The notes under the pieces were generated by a model, which saw only the letters and a list, made by a program, of their open reading frames with translations, ran no database searches and had not been told where the DNA came from. Below are positions 34,735-44,351 of a DNA stretch of 64,000 nucleotides, one piece after another. Each line of letters begins with the position of its first letter. Within the stretch, counting starts at the first letter, position 1. Source of the DNA: Agromyces aurantiacus (GTDB lineage: Bacteria; Actinomycetota; Actinomycetes; Actinomycetales; Microbacteriaceae); contig NZ_JAFBBW010000001.1 of assembly GCF_016907355.1 (NCBI RefSeq), positions 992,001 to 1,056,000 of the forward strand, given 5' to 3'. A program made the translations under genes and the position numbers.

Positions 34735-35718
34735 ATGAAGAAGCAGCTCATCGGCATCGCCGCCGCCGGCGCGATGCTCCTCGCCCTCTCCGGATGCGCC
34801 AGCGGTGGCAACGCCGCGGCCGAGGGCCCCAAGCCGCTCGACGAGCTCGTCGTCGGCTTCGCCCAGGTCGGCGCCGAGTCGGGATGGCGCACCGCCAACA
34901 CCAAGGACATCCAGGCCGCCTTCGAGGACGCGGGGATCGAGCTCAAGTTCTCCGACGCGCAGCAGAAGCAGGAGAACCAGATCAAGGCGATCCGCTCGTA
35001 CATCCAGCAGCAGGTCGACGTGATCGCGTTCTCCCCGGTCGTCGAGACCGGATGGGACGCGGTCCTGAACGAGGCGAAGGCCGCCGGCATCCCCGTGGTG
35101 CTGACCGACCGCGCCGTCGACTCGAAGGACGACTCGCTCTACGTCAGCTTCCTCGGCTCCGACTTCGTCGAGGAGGGGAAGAAGGCCGGCCAGTGGGTGC
35201 TCGACGAGTACGCCGATGCGACCGAGCCGGTGCAGATCATCCAGCTCGAGGGCACGACGGGCGCCGCCCCGGCGATCGACCGCGCCGAGGGCTTCGCCGA
35301 CGTCATCGCCGAGAACCCGAACCTCGAGGTGGTCGCGAGCCAGACCGGCGACTTCACCCGCGCGGGCGGCAAGCAGGTCACCGAGGCGCTGCTCAAGTCG
35401 AATCCCGACGTCGACCTCATCTACGCGCACAACGACGACATGGGTCTCGGCGCGATCGAGGCGATCGAGGCCGCCGGCCTCGTTCCCGGCAAGGACATCA
35501 AGATCGTCACGGTCGACGCGGTCCACGACGGCATGCAGGCCCTCGCCGACGGCAAGATCAACTTCATCGTCGAGTGCTCGCCGCTGCTCGGCAAGCAGCT
35601 GATCGACATCGTGAAGCAGATCAACGACGGTGAGACGCCCGAGAAGCGCATCATCACCGAGGAGACCACCTTCACGCAGGAGCAGGCCATCGAGGCGCTG
35701 CCCGACCGGCAGTACTGA
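34735..35718 (+). CDS. ytfQ: Sugar-binding lipoprotein, YtfQ-type (galactofuranose/arabinose)
   Basis: A 327-residue solute-binding lipoprotein: signal peptide ending LLALSGC (lipid Cys21), then LVVGFAQVGAESGWRTANTKDIQAAF, the YtfQ pattern for furanose binding, VDVIAFSPVVETGWDAVL, PVVLTDRAV and VDLIYAHNDDMGLGAIEAI. YtfQ homologues carry galactofuranose, and related systems (AraU) carry arabinose or arabino-oligosaccharides; the arabinose genes nearby favour the latter. AAGGAGG precedes ATG 34735. Regulated by the LacI operators upstream. Confidence 0.92.
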   Translation: MKKQLIGIAAAGAMLLALSGCASGGNAAAEGPKPLDELVVGFAQVGAESGWRTANTKDIQAAFEDAGIELKFSDAQQKQENQIKAIRSYIQQQVDVIAFSPVVETGWDAVLNEAKAAGIPVVLTDRAVDSKDDSLYVSFLGSDFVEEGKKAGQWVLDEYADATEPVQIIQLEGTTGAAPAIDRAEGFADVIAENPNLEVVASQTGDFTRAGGKQVTEALLKSNPDVDLIYAHNDDMGLGAIEAIEAAGLVPGKDIKIVTVDAVHDGMQALADGKINFIVECSPLLGKQLIDIVKQINDGETPEKRIITEETTFTQEQAIEALPDRQY

Positions 35719-35726
35719 TCCGCGGT

Positions 35727-35766
35727 CGCGGGTCGAGGATGTCGCGCCGCGACGCCTCGGCCCGCG
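35727..35766 (+). terminator. Long imperfect hairpin between ytfQ and ytfR
   Basis: CGCGGG (35727-35732) pairs with CCCGCG (35761-35766), with inner CGAGG/CCTCG and GTCGCG/CGCGAC stems nested inside. It lies 8 nt past the binding-protein stop, in the same position as the hairpin after chvE, so it probably sets the binding protein to ATPase ratio. Confidence 0.65.
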
Positions 35767-35832
35767 ATTCCGGGTGTCGAGACGCCGCTTCGCGGCTCAC
35801 CAACCCTCACAGACACGAACTTGGAGAGCATC

Positions 35833-37511
<1,679 letters not shown>

Positions 37512-37515
<4 letters not shown>

Positions 37516-38555
37516 CCGCCCTCGCCAAGATCGCCTCGAGCCGGCTGTTCTGGCCGGTCGTGATGCTGCTCGTGCTCTTCGCGATCAACCTGGTCGCGTT
37601 CCCCGGCTTCTTCACGATCACCGTGCGCGACGGGCAGCTGTTCGGGAGCCTGATCGACATCCTGCGCAATGGCGCGCCGACGCTGATCATCGCGGTCGGG
37701 ATGACGCTCGTCATCGCCACGCGCGGCATCGACCTGTCGGTCGGGGCCGTGGCGGCCATCGCGGGCGCGGTCGCGTGCTCGATCATCCTCGGGTCGCCCG
37801 AACCCGGGAACCTCGCGACGGTCGCCGTCGCGGTGGCGGTCGCGCTCGTCATCTCGCTCGTGCTCGGCGTGTGGAACGGGTTCCTCGTCGCGGTGCTCGG
37901 CATCCAGCCGATCATCGCGACGCTGATCCTCATGACCGCCGGCCGCGGCGTCGCGATGCTCATCACCGAGGGGCAGATCCTGACGGTGAACAGCCCGCCG
38001 TTCAAGTTCCTCGGCTCGGGCTTCTGGCTCGGCGTGCCGGTCGCCGTGATCATCGCGGCCGTCGTGTTCGGGCTCGCCGCGCTCATCACACGGCGCACCG
38101 CGCTCGGCATGTTCATCGAGTCGGTCGGCATCAACCCCGAGGCGAGCCGCCAGGCGGGCGTGCGGGCGCGCGGGCTGCTGTTCGCGGTCTACACGTTCTG
38201 CGCACTGTGCGCGGCGATCGCGGGCCTCATCCTCACGGCGAACACCGCGGCGGCGGATGCGAACAACACGGGCCTGTTCATCGAGCTCGACGCGATCCTG
38301 GCCGTCGTGATCGGCGGCACGTCGCTCGCCGGCGGTCGCTACTCGCTGCTCGGCACGCTCGTCGGAGCCCTCGTCATCCAGACCCTCGTGACCACGGTGT
38401 ACACGGTCGGCATCCCGCCGATCGCGACCATGGTGTTCAAGGCCGCGGTCGTGACCGTCGTGTGCCTGCTCCAATCGCCCACCACGGCCGAGGCGTTCAG
38501 CGGATTCCGCAGGCGCCTCGCCGTCCGAGCCGGGAAGGGGCTCGCCGCATCATGA
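37512..38555 (+). CDS. ytfT: Sugar ABC transporter permease, YtfT-type
   Basis: A 347-residue CUT2 permease with about 9-10 helices. The signature IATRGIDLSVGAVAAIAGAVA and the central GVWNGFLVAVLGIQPIIATLILMTAGRG segment match YtfT, as does LDAILAVVIGGTSLAGGRYSLLGTLVGA. It forms a heterodimer with the YjfF-type permease next to it. Overlaps ytfR and yjfF by ATGA on both sides. Confidence 0.93.
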
Positions 38556-39658
38556 CCGAGCTGCTCGACGCCCCCGGGCGCACCTCACCAGGCGCCGACC
38601 GAGCGCCCGCTCGCCGCGCGCCGCGCACGCCGCGCGGTCCGGCCGGCTCCGGCCCCGCGCCATCCGGCAACCCCCTCGCCCGCGCGGCCCGCGCCGCCGG
38701 CGCGCTGCTCACGAGCCCCAAGTACGGGCCCGTGACGGTCACCGCCATCCTGTTCGTCGCCGTCTTCGTCGTCGGCGGCATCCGGTACCGCGGGTTCTTC
38801 TCGGGGCAGGTGTTCCTCAACCTGTTCGTCGACAACGCCTACCTCATCGTGCTCGCGGTCGGCATGACGTTCGTGATCCTCACGGGCGGCATCGACCTGT
38901 CGGTCGGCGCGGTCGTCGCGCTGTCGGGCATGATCGCCGCGAGCCTGCTGCAGACGGGATGGTCGCCGGCCGCGGTGATCCCGCTGATCCTGGTGCTCAC
39001 GAGTGTGCTGGGGCTGCTCGTCGGCCTCATGATCCACGTGTTCAAGGTGCAGCCGTTCATCGCGACGCTCGCGGCGATGTTCCTCGCGCGCGGCCTCTGC
39101 TACGTGATCAGCCAGTCGTCGATCTCGATCACCGACCCGACGTTCGTGCAGCTCGCGGTCTCGCGCATCCCGCTCGGCGGCGGCATGTCGATCACGCCGA
39201 GCGTGATCATCGCGCTCGTCGTCGTCGCGATCGCCGTCTGGGTGCTGCACGCCACGCGCTTCGGCCGCACCGTCTACGCGATCGGCGGCGGCGAGACCTC
39301 TGGCCTGCTCATGGGCCTGCCGGTCGCCCGCACCAAGGTGCTCGTGTACGTCATCTCGGGCTTCTGCTCGGGCCTCGCGGGCGTGCTGTTCACCTTCTAC
39401 ACGCTGTCGGGCTACCCGCTCACGGCGATCGGCACCGAACTCGACGCGATCGCCGCGGTCGTGATCGGCGGCACGCTGCTGACCGGCGGATACGGGTTCG
39501 TGCTCGGCTCGGTGCTCGGCGTGCTCGTGCTCGGCGTGATCCAGACGATCATCACGTTCGAAGGCACCCTGTCGTCGTGGTGGACGAAGATCTTCATCGG
39601 CGCGCTGCTGCTGGTCTTCATCATCCTGCAGAAGGTGCTGACGGCGCGGCGGCGATGA
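38552..39658 (+). CDS. yjfF: Sugar ABC transporter permease, YjfF-type
   Basis: A 368-residue CUT2 permease. It has a ~50-residue Pro/Ala/Arg-rich cytoplasmic N-terminus not typical of E. coli YjfF, then helices with FVILTGGIDLSVGAVVALSG, FKVQPFIATLAAMFLARGLCYVI and IGTELDAIAAVVIGGTLLTGGYG. Partner of the YtfT-type permease in a furanose or arabinose importer. Last transport gene before the operon's LacI. Confidence 0.92.
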   Translation: MTELLDAPGRTSPGADRAPARRAPRTPRGPAGSGPAPSGNPLARAARAAGALLTSPKYGPVTVTAILFVAVFVVGGIRYRGFFSGQVFLNLFVDNAYLIVLAVGMTFVILTGGIDLSVGAVVALSGMIAASLLQTGWSPAAVIPLILVLTSVLGLLVGLMIHVFKVQPFIATLAAMFLARGLCYVISQSSISITDPTFVQLAVSRIPLGGGMSITPSVIIALVVVAIAVWVLHATRFGRTVYAIGGGETSGLLMGLPVARTKVLVYVISGFCSGLAGVLFTFYTLSGYPLTAIGTELDAIAAVVIGGTLLTGGYGFVLGSVLGVLVLGVIQTIITFEGTLSSWWTKIFIGALLLVFIILQKVLTARRR

Positions 39659-39743
39659 GCGAGCGGATGGCGCGTGGCCCGGTCCCGTGTCGGAGCGGGC
39701 CATTCGCCTCCCCGCCCGGGGCGGGTCGGGCGGGATAATCGAG

Positions 39744-39791
39744 ATGACGAGCGCGCCGCGGGCGCGGGGCAGGGAGCCAGGCAGCCGGTGA
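39744..39791 (+). CDS. Possible 15-codon upstream ORF coupled to lacI
   Basis: ATG 39744 follows GATAAT (39734-39739) by 4 nt and encodes MTSAPRARGREPGSR; its TGA overlaps the GTG start of the LacI gene (GTGA). A similar short ORF precedes the LacI gene at 20322. Either could be chance, since the LacI gene also has its own ribosome site (AGGGAG). Confidence 0.2.
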   Translation: MTSAPRARGREPGSR

Positions 39792-40825
39792 GCGATCACG
39801 ACGACAGGGCCCGGGCCGCGACGATCTTCGACGTGGCCCGGCTCGCCGGTGTGTCGCACCAGACCGTGTCGCGCGTGCTCAACGACCTGCCCAACGTGCG
39901 GCCCGCGACCCGCGCGCGTGTCGAGCAGGCGATCAAGCAGCTGCGCTACGTGCCGTCGCCCGCGGCTCGCGCGCTCGTGACGCGACGCACGCGCACGCTC
40001 GGGCTCATCGTCACGGGGGCGCCCGACTACGGGCCCTCGTCGACGGCGCTGCACTTCAACGAGGCCGCGCGCGACGCCCGGTACGCCGTGATCACGGCGA
40101 GCATGCTCGAGACGGATGCCGCGAGCATGCGCTCGACGGCCGAGCTCCTCGTGCGCCAGAACGTCGAGGCGATCGTGCTCATCGCCGCGCAGCGGGCCGC
40201 GCTCGACGCGCTCGACGGCATCGAGCTCGGCGTGCCGGTCGTGGCCGTGGCCTCCGAGGAGCGCGGCGCGCTGCATCGCGTCTGGCTCGACCAGTACGCG
40301 GGGGCGCGGCTGGCGGTCGAGCACCTCATCGGGCTCGGGCATCGCGAGATCCGGCACGTCTCAGGGCCCACCAACGCGATGGATGCCGCGGAGCGCGTGC
40401 GCGGCTGGGCCGCCGCACTCGGCGAGCACGGCCTCGCGGCGCGCGAGCCGCTCGTCGGCGACTGGTCGCCGGGCAGCGGCTACGTGCACGGGCGCGCGCT
40501 CGCCGCCGACCGCGACATGACCGCGATCTTCGTCTCGAACGACCAGATGGCGCTCGGCGTGATGCACGCGCTCGCCGAGGCGGGTTTGTCGGTGCCGGGC
40601 GACGTGAGCATCGTGGGCTTCGATGACATCCCCGAGGCGGCGTTCTTCGCGCCGCCGCTCACGACCGTGCGCCAGGACTTCGACGCGCTCGGTCGGGATG
40701 CGATGGCGGGCGTACTCGCGGTGCTCGGCGATGACGACCGGATGCCCGTGCCGCGCGTGCCGGATCTCGTGGTGCGCACGAGCACCGCCGCGCCGTCGCG
40801 CGACCGCGCGGCCGTCACCGGCTGA
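39788..40825 (+). CDS. LacI-family regulator of the ytfQRT-yjfF operon
   Basis: A 345-residue repressor: HTH TIFDVARLAGVSHQTVSRVLNDL, hinge YVPSPAARALVTRRT, effector domain GLIVTGAPDYGPSSTALHF through IVGFDDIPEAAFFAPPLTTVRQDF. GTG 39788 has AGGGAG about 10 nt upstream. GATAAT at 39734-39739 may give it its own promoter. The GTGAGCGCTMAC operators before ytfQ are the likely targets. It is clearly related to the other two LacI genes here, with identical recognition-helix residues (SHQTVSRVLN). Confidence 0.87.
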   Translation: MSDHDDRARAATIFDVARLAGVSHQTVSRVLNDLPNVRPATRARVEQAIKQLRYVPSPAARALVTRRTRTLGLIVTGAPDYGPSSTALHFNEAARDARYAVITASMLETDAASMRSTAELLVRQNVEAIVLIAAQRAALDALDGIELGVPVVAVASEERGALHRVWLDQYAGARLAVEHLIGLGHREIRHVSGPTNAMDAAERVRGWAAALGEHGLAAREPLVGDWSPGSGYVHGRALAADRDMTAIFVSNDQMALGVMHALAEAGLSVPGDVSIVGFDDIPEAAFFAPPLTTVRQDFDALGRDAMAGVLAVLGDDDRMPVPRVPDLVVRTSTAAPSRDRAAVTG

Positions 40826-40831
40826 GCCGGT
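40817..40831 (+). terminator. Short hairpin over the lacI stop codon
   Basis: ACCGGC (40817-40822), TGA, GCCGGT (40826-40831): the loop is the stop codon of the LacI gene. The GC-rich repeats that follow could form further stems. Confidence 0.4.
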
Positions 40832-41161
40832 CACGGCAACCGGCTGGTCGGGTCGCGCCTGACCGGCTGAGGTGGTCACGGGCACCTCACCCTCTCCGCA
40901 CCTCCGGAGATCGCCCCGCCACCGGTCGGTCGGGCCACATATGCTCCGGTCCCGTGGTGATCTCCGGGGTTGTGGCGGTGCGGCGTGCGCGATGGGTCGC
41001 CGAGCGGGGCGGGTCGGGCGCGCCTCGCTCGGGACGGCGAGCCCCGCGCGACGGGCGGCTGAGCCATCCGCTCACCGCGGGCGTCGCCGCGCCGGCGGGC
41101 GGCGCCCCGCGCGGTCAGGCCCCGCGCGTCGCCGCGTCGGCGGGCGATGCCCCGCGTGCGG
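40832..41161. other. Non-coding GC-rich intergenic region with repeats
   Basis: It contains the inverted repeat CCGGAGATC (40914-40922)/GATCTCCGG (40969-40977) and, toward its end, the first copy of a duplicated block that continues into the 3' end of the MarR gene. A plus-strand open frame here is Ala/Arg/Gly-rich with no ribosome site, and I reject it as a gene. Confidence 0.5.
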
Positions 41162-41172
41162 TCAGCCCTCGC
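41081..41172. repeat. Direct duplication of ~46 bp at the 3' end of the MarR gene
   Basis: A block at about 41081-41126, GCGTCGCCGCGCCGGCGGGC and so on, recurs at 41127-41172 as GCGTCGCCGCGTCGGCGGGC, ending in each case near GCGGTCAG. The second copy contains the MarR stop codon (41162-41164), so the gene end was duplicated outward. Confidence 0.6.
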
Positions 41173-41635
41173 GCGCCGCCGCGACACGCGCCCGCACGCG
41201 CGCCGAGGCATCCGCGATCGCCTGCTTCTCCTCGGGCTCGAGCACGTCGAGGAACAGCGCGCGGATCGCGAGCGCGTGATCACGCACCGCGCGGAGCAGT
41301 GCGCGGCGCCCGTCGCGCGTGAGCACGACGAGCGAGCCGCGCCCGTCGGTGTCGCAGTCGACCCGCTCGACGAGTCCGCGGCTCGCCATGCGCGTGAGCT
41401 GGTGCGAGACGCGGCTCTTCTCCCACCCGATGTGCTCGCCGATCGTGCCCGGCCGCAGCCGGCGTTCGGGTGCCTTGAACAGCGCGAGCAGCACGGCGTA
41501 ATCGGCCTGCGAGATGCCGGCGTCGCGCTGGAGGCGACGGTCGAGCTCGCGGCCGAGCTCGGCGTGCATCGCCACGAAGCCGTCGAAGAGCGCCCACTCG
41601 GCGTCGTCGACTTCGGAGACCTCGGTCGCGGACAT
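41162..41635 (-). CDS. MarR-family regulator divergent from an FMN reductase
   Basis: A 157-residue winged-helix regulator: dimer helix FDGFVAMHAELGRELDRRLQRDAGISQADYAVLLAL, HTH RPGTIGEHIGWEKSRVSHQLTRMASRGLV, wing RVDCDTDGRGSLVVLT. A single Cys in the wing could act as a redox sensor (speculative). ATG 41635 is 6 nt past TAGGCT (41642-41647, minus-strand sense), so it is leaderless. Two TGA-nACG-TCA operators lie in the 88-bp divergent gap; it probably represses itself and the reductase in response to quinones or electrophiles. Confidence 0.9.
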   Translation of the reverse strand: MSATEVSEVDDAEWALFDGFVAMHAELGRELDRRLQRDAGISQADYAVLLALFKAPERRLRPGTIGEHIGWEKSRVSHQLTRMASRGLVERVDCDTDGRGSLVVLTRDGRRALLRAVRDHALAIRALFLDVLEPEEKQAIADASARVRARVAAAREG

Positions 41636-41658
41636 GCGCCCAGCCTATCGGGAATGTA

Positions 41659-41698
41659 GTTGATACGTCATCTTGTTCATTTATGATGACGTGTCAAC
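41659..41698 (+). promoter_or_regulatory. Promoter of the FMN reductase gene bracketed by MarR operators
   Basis: GTTGATACGTCATC (41659-41672) and GATGACGTGTCAAC (41685-41698) are inverted copies with one mismatch in 14 bp; each half also contains a smaller palindrome (TGATACGTCA, TGACGTGTCA). TTGATA (41660-41665), a 16-bp spacer and TATGAT (41682-41687) form the plus-strand promoter, so both -35 and -10 are covered by operator. Confidence 0.8.
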
Positions 41699-41723
41699 CA
41701 AAGACTTCGAAAGGGGACCGCAC

Positions 41724-42311
41724 ATGTCCGCAGTCAAGATCGGCATCATCATCGGCAGCACCCGCCCCGGTCGCGTGGGCGACCAGGTGGCGCGATGGGT
41801 GCTCGAGCAGGCCCAGCAGCGCACCGACGCCGAGTTCGAGCTCGTCGACCTCGTCGACTTCGCGCTGCCGCACCTCGACGAGCCGCTTCCGCCCGCGATG
41901 GGCCAGTACGCGCAGCCGCACACCAAGGAGTGGGCCGAGAAGGTCGACTCGTTCGACGGCTACATCTTCGTCACCCCCGAGTACAACCACTCCACCTCGG
42001 GCGCGCTGAAGAACGCGCTCGACTTCGTCTACGGCGAGTGGAACAACAAGGCCGCGGGGCTCGTCAGCTACGGCTCGGTCGGCGGCACCCGCGCGGCCGA
42101 GCACCTTCGGCTCATCCTCGGCGAGCTGCAGGTCGCCGACGTGCGCCAGCAGGTCTCGTTCTCGCTCATGACCGACTTCGAGAACTACCGCACCTTCACG
42201 CCCGCCGGCTACCACGCGGGCATGCTCGCCGCGCAGCTCGACCAGCTCGTGCCGTGGGCTGCCGCGCTGCGCACGGTGCGCGAGGCGGGTGAGCTCTCCC
42301 AGGCGGCGTAA
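41724..42311 (+). CDS. NADPH-dependent FMN reductase
   Basis: A 195-residue flavodoxin-fold reductase. FMN-phosphate loop IGIIIGSTRPGRVGDQVARW, and FVTPEYNHSTSGALKNALDF, the family's flavin and substrate loop. Likely two-electron reduction of quinones or azo compounds, limiting redox cycling. Typical length. GAAAGGGG supports ATG 41724. It is controlled by the divergent MarR gene. Confidence 0.93.
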   Translation: MSAVKIGIIIGSTRPGRVGDQVARWVLEQAQQRTDAEFELVDLVDFALPHLDEPLPPAMGQYAQPHTKEWAEKVDSFDGYIFVTPEYNHSTSGALKNALDFVYGEWNNKAAGLVSYGSVGGTRAAEHLRLILGELQVADVRQQVSFSLMTDFENYRTFTPAGYHAGMLAAQLDQLVPWAAALRTVREAGELSQAA

Positions 42312-42326
42312 CCGGCGTCGCCCTCG

Positions 42327-43148
42327 TCAGCGCTCGACGCGCTCGTCGAGGAACTCCGCGATGGTCGCGGCCATGACCTCGGGCTGCCACTGATGCTGCG
42401 CCGCCGGGATGGCGCGCTGCTCGGCAGCCGGCATGGCCGCGACCATCGCATCGGCCGACCGGGTCATCACGTCGAGCGTCTCCTCGCCGACGAGCACGAG
42501 CGTGGGCGCCTGGATGCGGCCGAGCAGCTCGGCGTGCGGGGCGGACTGCGCCCAGGCGAGCGATTCGGCGTCGGCCTCGAGGCTCGGGCCGATGCGCACC
42601 ATGAGCGGCCACGACGGACTCGTCTTGGCCTGCTCGAGCCATTCGGCCGGCATGTCCTTCATGTAGTACTCGACGACCGCATCGGGGTCGTCGCCGGCGA
42701 TGCGGTCGCGCAGGCCCGCGAGGAACTCCGCGCCATCCGTGCCCTGCTCGACGCCGAGCGGCACCTCGAACATCACGAGCGCGTTCACGGGCAGCCCGGC
42801 CGCCGCCGCGGCCAGCGCGATCGAGCCGCCGGATGAGTTGCCGAAGAGCGCGACCCCGGTCGGGGCGTCGCCCATACGTTCGAGCTCGGTCACGATCGCC
42901 CAGAGGTCGGCGATGTTGTCGGCGAGCGTCATGGTGGCCTCGTGGCCGCTCTCGCCGCGGCCGCGCCGGTCGTAGTTGATCACCGAGTACCCGCGCGCGG
43001 CGAGCAGCTTCGCGAGCTGCTTGGTCGCGGGGTCGAACGCGCGGAACTGGAATGCCCCGCCGATCAGGATGACGGGCGGTCCCTCGCCCTCCCGGTCGTA
43101 GGCGATCGACGTGCCGTCGCGCGAGATGACGGTGTGGGACGGGGCCAT
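42327..43148 (-). CDS. Alpha/beta hydrolase
   Basis: A 273-residue hydrolase. Oxyanion region VILIGGAFQFRAFD, the nucleophile elbow GNSSGGS (Ser), a lid region with ADAESLAWAQ, a late Asp in VLVGEETLDVMTRS region and His in AAQHQWQP near the end. Resembles small esterase/lactonase-type enzymes; substrate unknown. It converges with the FMN reductase gene. Confidence 0.87.
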   Translation of the reverse strand: MAPSHTVISRDGTSIAYDREGEGPPVILIGGAFQFRAFDPATKQLAKLLAARGYSVINYDRRGRGESGHEATMTLADNIADLWAIVTELERMGDAPTGVALFGNSSGGSIALAAAAAGLPVNALVMFEVPLGVEQGTDGAEFLAGLRDRIAGDDPDAVVEYYMKDMPAEWLEQAKTSPSWPLMVRIGPSLEADAESLAWAQSAPHAELLGRIQAPTLVLVGEETLDVMTRSADAMVAAMPAAEQRAIPAAQHQWQPEVMAATIAEFLDERVER

Positions 43149-43350
43149 GCGGTCCTCCTTCGCAGGTTCGGTCTGCGGGGGTTCGGTCCGCGGGCCACGC
43201 TACCCGCGTGGGCGCGGATCCGACAGGGCCGGGCGGGCTGGATCGCACCCCCCGCGACGCGCCGTGCCGCCGCGCGGGAATGTCGGTGGGTGGTGCGAGC
43301 ATGTCATCGGACAACACCACATGTTGGGGTCGACTGGGCGAGGGGGCCCA

Positions 43351-43391
43351 GATGTCGGGATGGCGCGACACGCCGCGACACGCCCGACATC
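43351..43391. repeat. Inverted repeat GATGTCGGG/CCCGACATC enclosing GCGACACGCC repeats
   Basis: GATGTCGGG (43351-43359) and CCCGACATC (43383-43391) flank two copies of GCGACACGCC. The inner 19 bp (43366-43384) nearly matches 31104-31124, so this is part of a dispersed intergenic repeat family. The remainder of 43149-43526 shows no gene. Confidence 0.5.
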
Positions 43392-43526
43392 CGTTCACAG
43401 GGTGAATCCGCTCGGATGAGCGGGCCTGTGGAGAACGTCGACCCGAACCGCGGAAATCCGCCGGTCAGGGGGTCTTCGGGCTGGGGATGAACGGTGGAGA
43501 ACGCGGTGGAAAACTACACGAATGTA

Positions 43527-43575
43527 ACTACAGCATCTTGTGGCTGTTCAGTTCGCCAGACACAAGATGTAGTAT
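43527..43575 (+). promoter_or_regulatory. Two NrdR boxes and promoter of nrdHIEF
   Basis: ACTACAGCATCTTGTG (43527-43542) and ACACAAGATGTAGTAT (43560-43575) are inverted versions of one 16-bp motif, 33 bp apart start to start (three helix turns), as usual for NrdR. TAGTAT at 43570-43575 is the probable -10, inside the second box. NrdR with dATP bound would block transcription. Confidence 0.88.
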
Positions 43576-43640
43576 TGAAGGACACCAGCAACACCGGGGG
43601 AATCGGCTCCTCCAGGAGCCAGAGAAGAGGGGTCTCAGAG

Positions 43641-43874
43641 ATGACGGTCACGGTCTACACCAAGCCTTCCTGCGTGCAGTGCAACGCGACGTACCGCGCC
43701 CTCGACAGCAAGGGCATCGAGTACGAGGTGCTCGACCTCTCGCAGGACGAGCAGGCGCTCGCCGCGGTCAAGGAGCTCGGGTACCTGCAGGCCCCGGTCG
43801 TCATCACCGACGAGGACCACTGGTCGGGCTTCCGCCCCGACAAGATCGACGAGCTGGCCTCTCGGCTCGCGTAA
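43641..43874 (+). CDS. nrdH: Glutaredoxin-like NrdH redoxin
   Basis: A 77-residue redoxin, the electron donor for class Ib ribonucleotide reductase. CxxC at C11-C14 (KPSCVQCNAT) and the C-terminal WSGFRPDKI motif specific to NrdH are present. AGAAGAGGGG lies 9 nt before ATG 43641. An in-frame upstream extension to about 43494 would include the NrdR boxes and is rejected. First gene of nrdHIEF. Confidence 0.97.
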   Translation: MTVTVYTKPSCVQCNATYRALDSKGIEYEVLDLSQDEQALAAVKELGYLQAPVVITDEDHWSGFRPDKIDELASRLA

Positions 43875-43925
43875 CGCTCCCGGGAGCAGCGACCGGGGGG
43901 TCGTGATGCACAACCTGGAGCAGCA

Positions 43926-44351
43926 ATGACGAACCTGATCTACTTCTCGAGCGTGTCGGGCAACACCGCGCGCTTCATCGAGAAGCTCGGGCGGCCGGCG
44001 GCGCGCATCCCGCTCCACGCGAAGGATGCCGCCCTCGTCGCCGACGAGCCCTTCGTGCTCGTGGTGCCGACCTACGGCGGAGGCGACGGCAAGGGCGCCG
44101 TGCCGAAGCAGGTCATCAGGTTCCTGAACGACCCGCGCAATCGCGCGCTCATCCGCGGCGTCATCGCCGCCGGCAACACCAACTTCGGTGCGGCCTACGG
44201 CCTCGCCGGCGACATCGTCGCCGCGAAGTGCCACGTGCCGCACCTGTATCGCTTCGAAGTATTCGGAACACCCGACGACGTTCGCGCCGTCGACGAGGGA
44301 TTGGACGCATTTTGGTCAACGCAGCAGCATCCGGCAACGACAGTGGCGTAG
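43926..44351 (+). CDS. nrdI: Flavodoxin-like NrdI
   Basis: A 141-residue flavodoxin-like protein that supplies oxidant to assemble the dimanganese-tyrosyl cofactor of Nrd[17 protein letters not shown] is the FMN phosphate loop; [21 protein letters not shown] and [19 protein letters not shown] are NrdI signatures. GGAGCA precedes ATG. Its 3' end overlaps the probable nrdE start. Confidence 0.96.
   Translation: MTNLIYFSSVSGNTARFIEKLGRPAARIPLHAKDAALVADEPFVLVVPTYGGGDGKGAVPKQVIRFLNDPRNRALIRGVIAAGNTNFGAAYGLAGDIVAAKCHVPHLYRFEVFGTPDDVRAVDEGLDAFWSTQQHPATTVA

Noticed and set aside
40954..41322. Plus-strand open frame before the MarR gene
   Set aside because: Low-complexity Arg/Ala/Pro sequence, no ribosome site, overlaps the real MarR gene on the other strand and contains the duplicated block.
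41659..41698. Possible intrinsic terminator or riboswitch between marR and the reductase
   Set aside because: The gap is divergent, so a terminator is not expected; the repeats match operator halves and promoter elements better.
43494..43640. N-terminal extension of NrdH upstream of ATG 43641
   Set aside because: It would translate through both NrdR boxes and the promoter, and NrdH proteins start at the MTVTVYTKP block.
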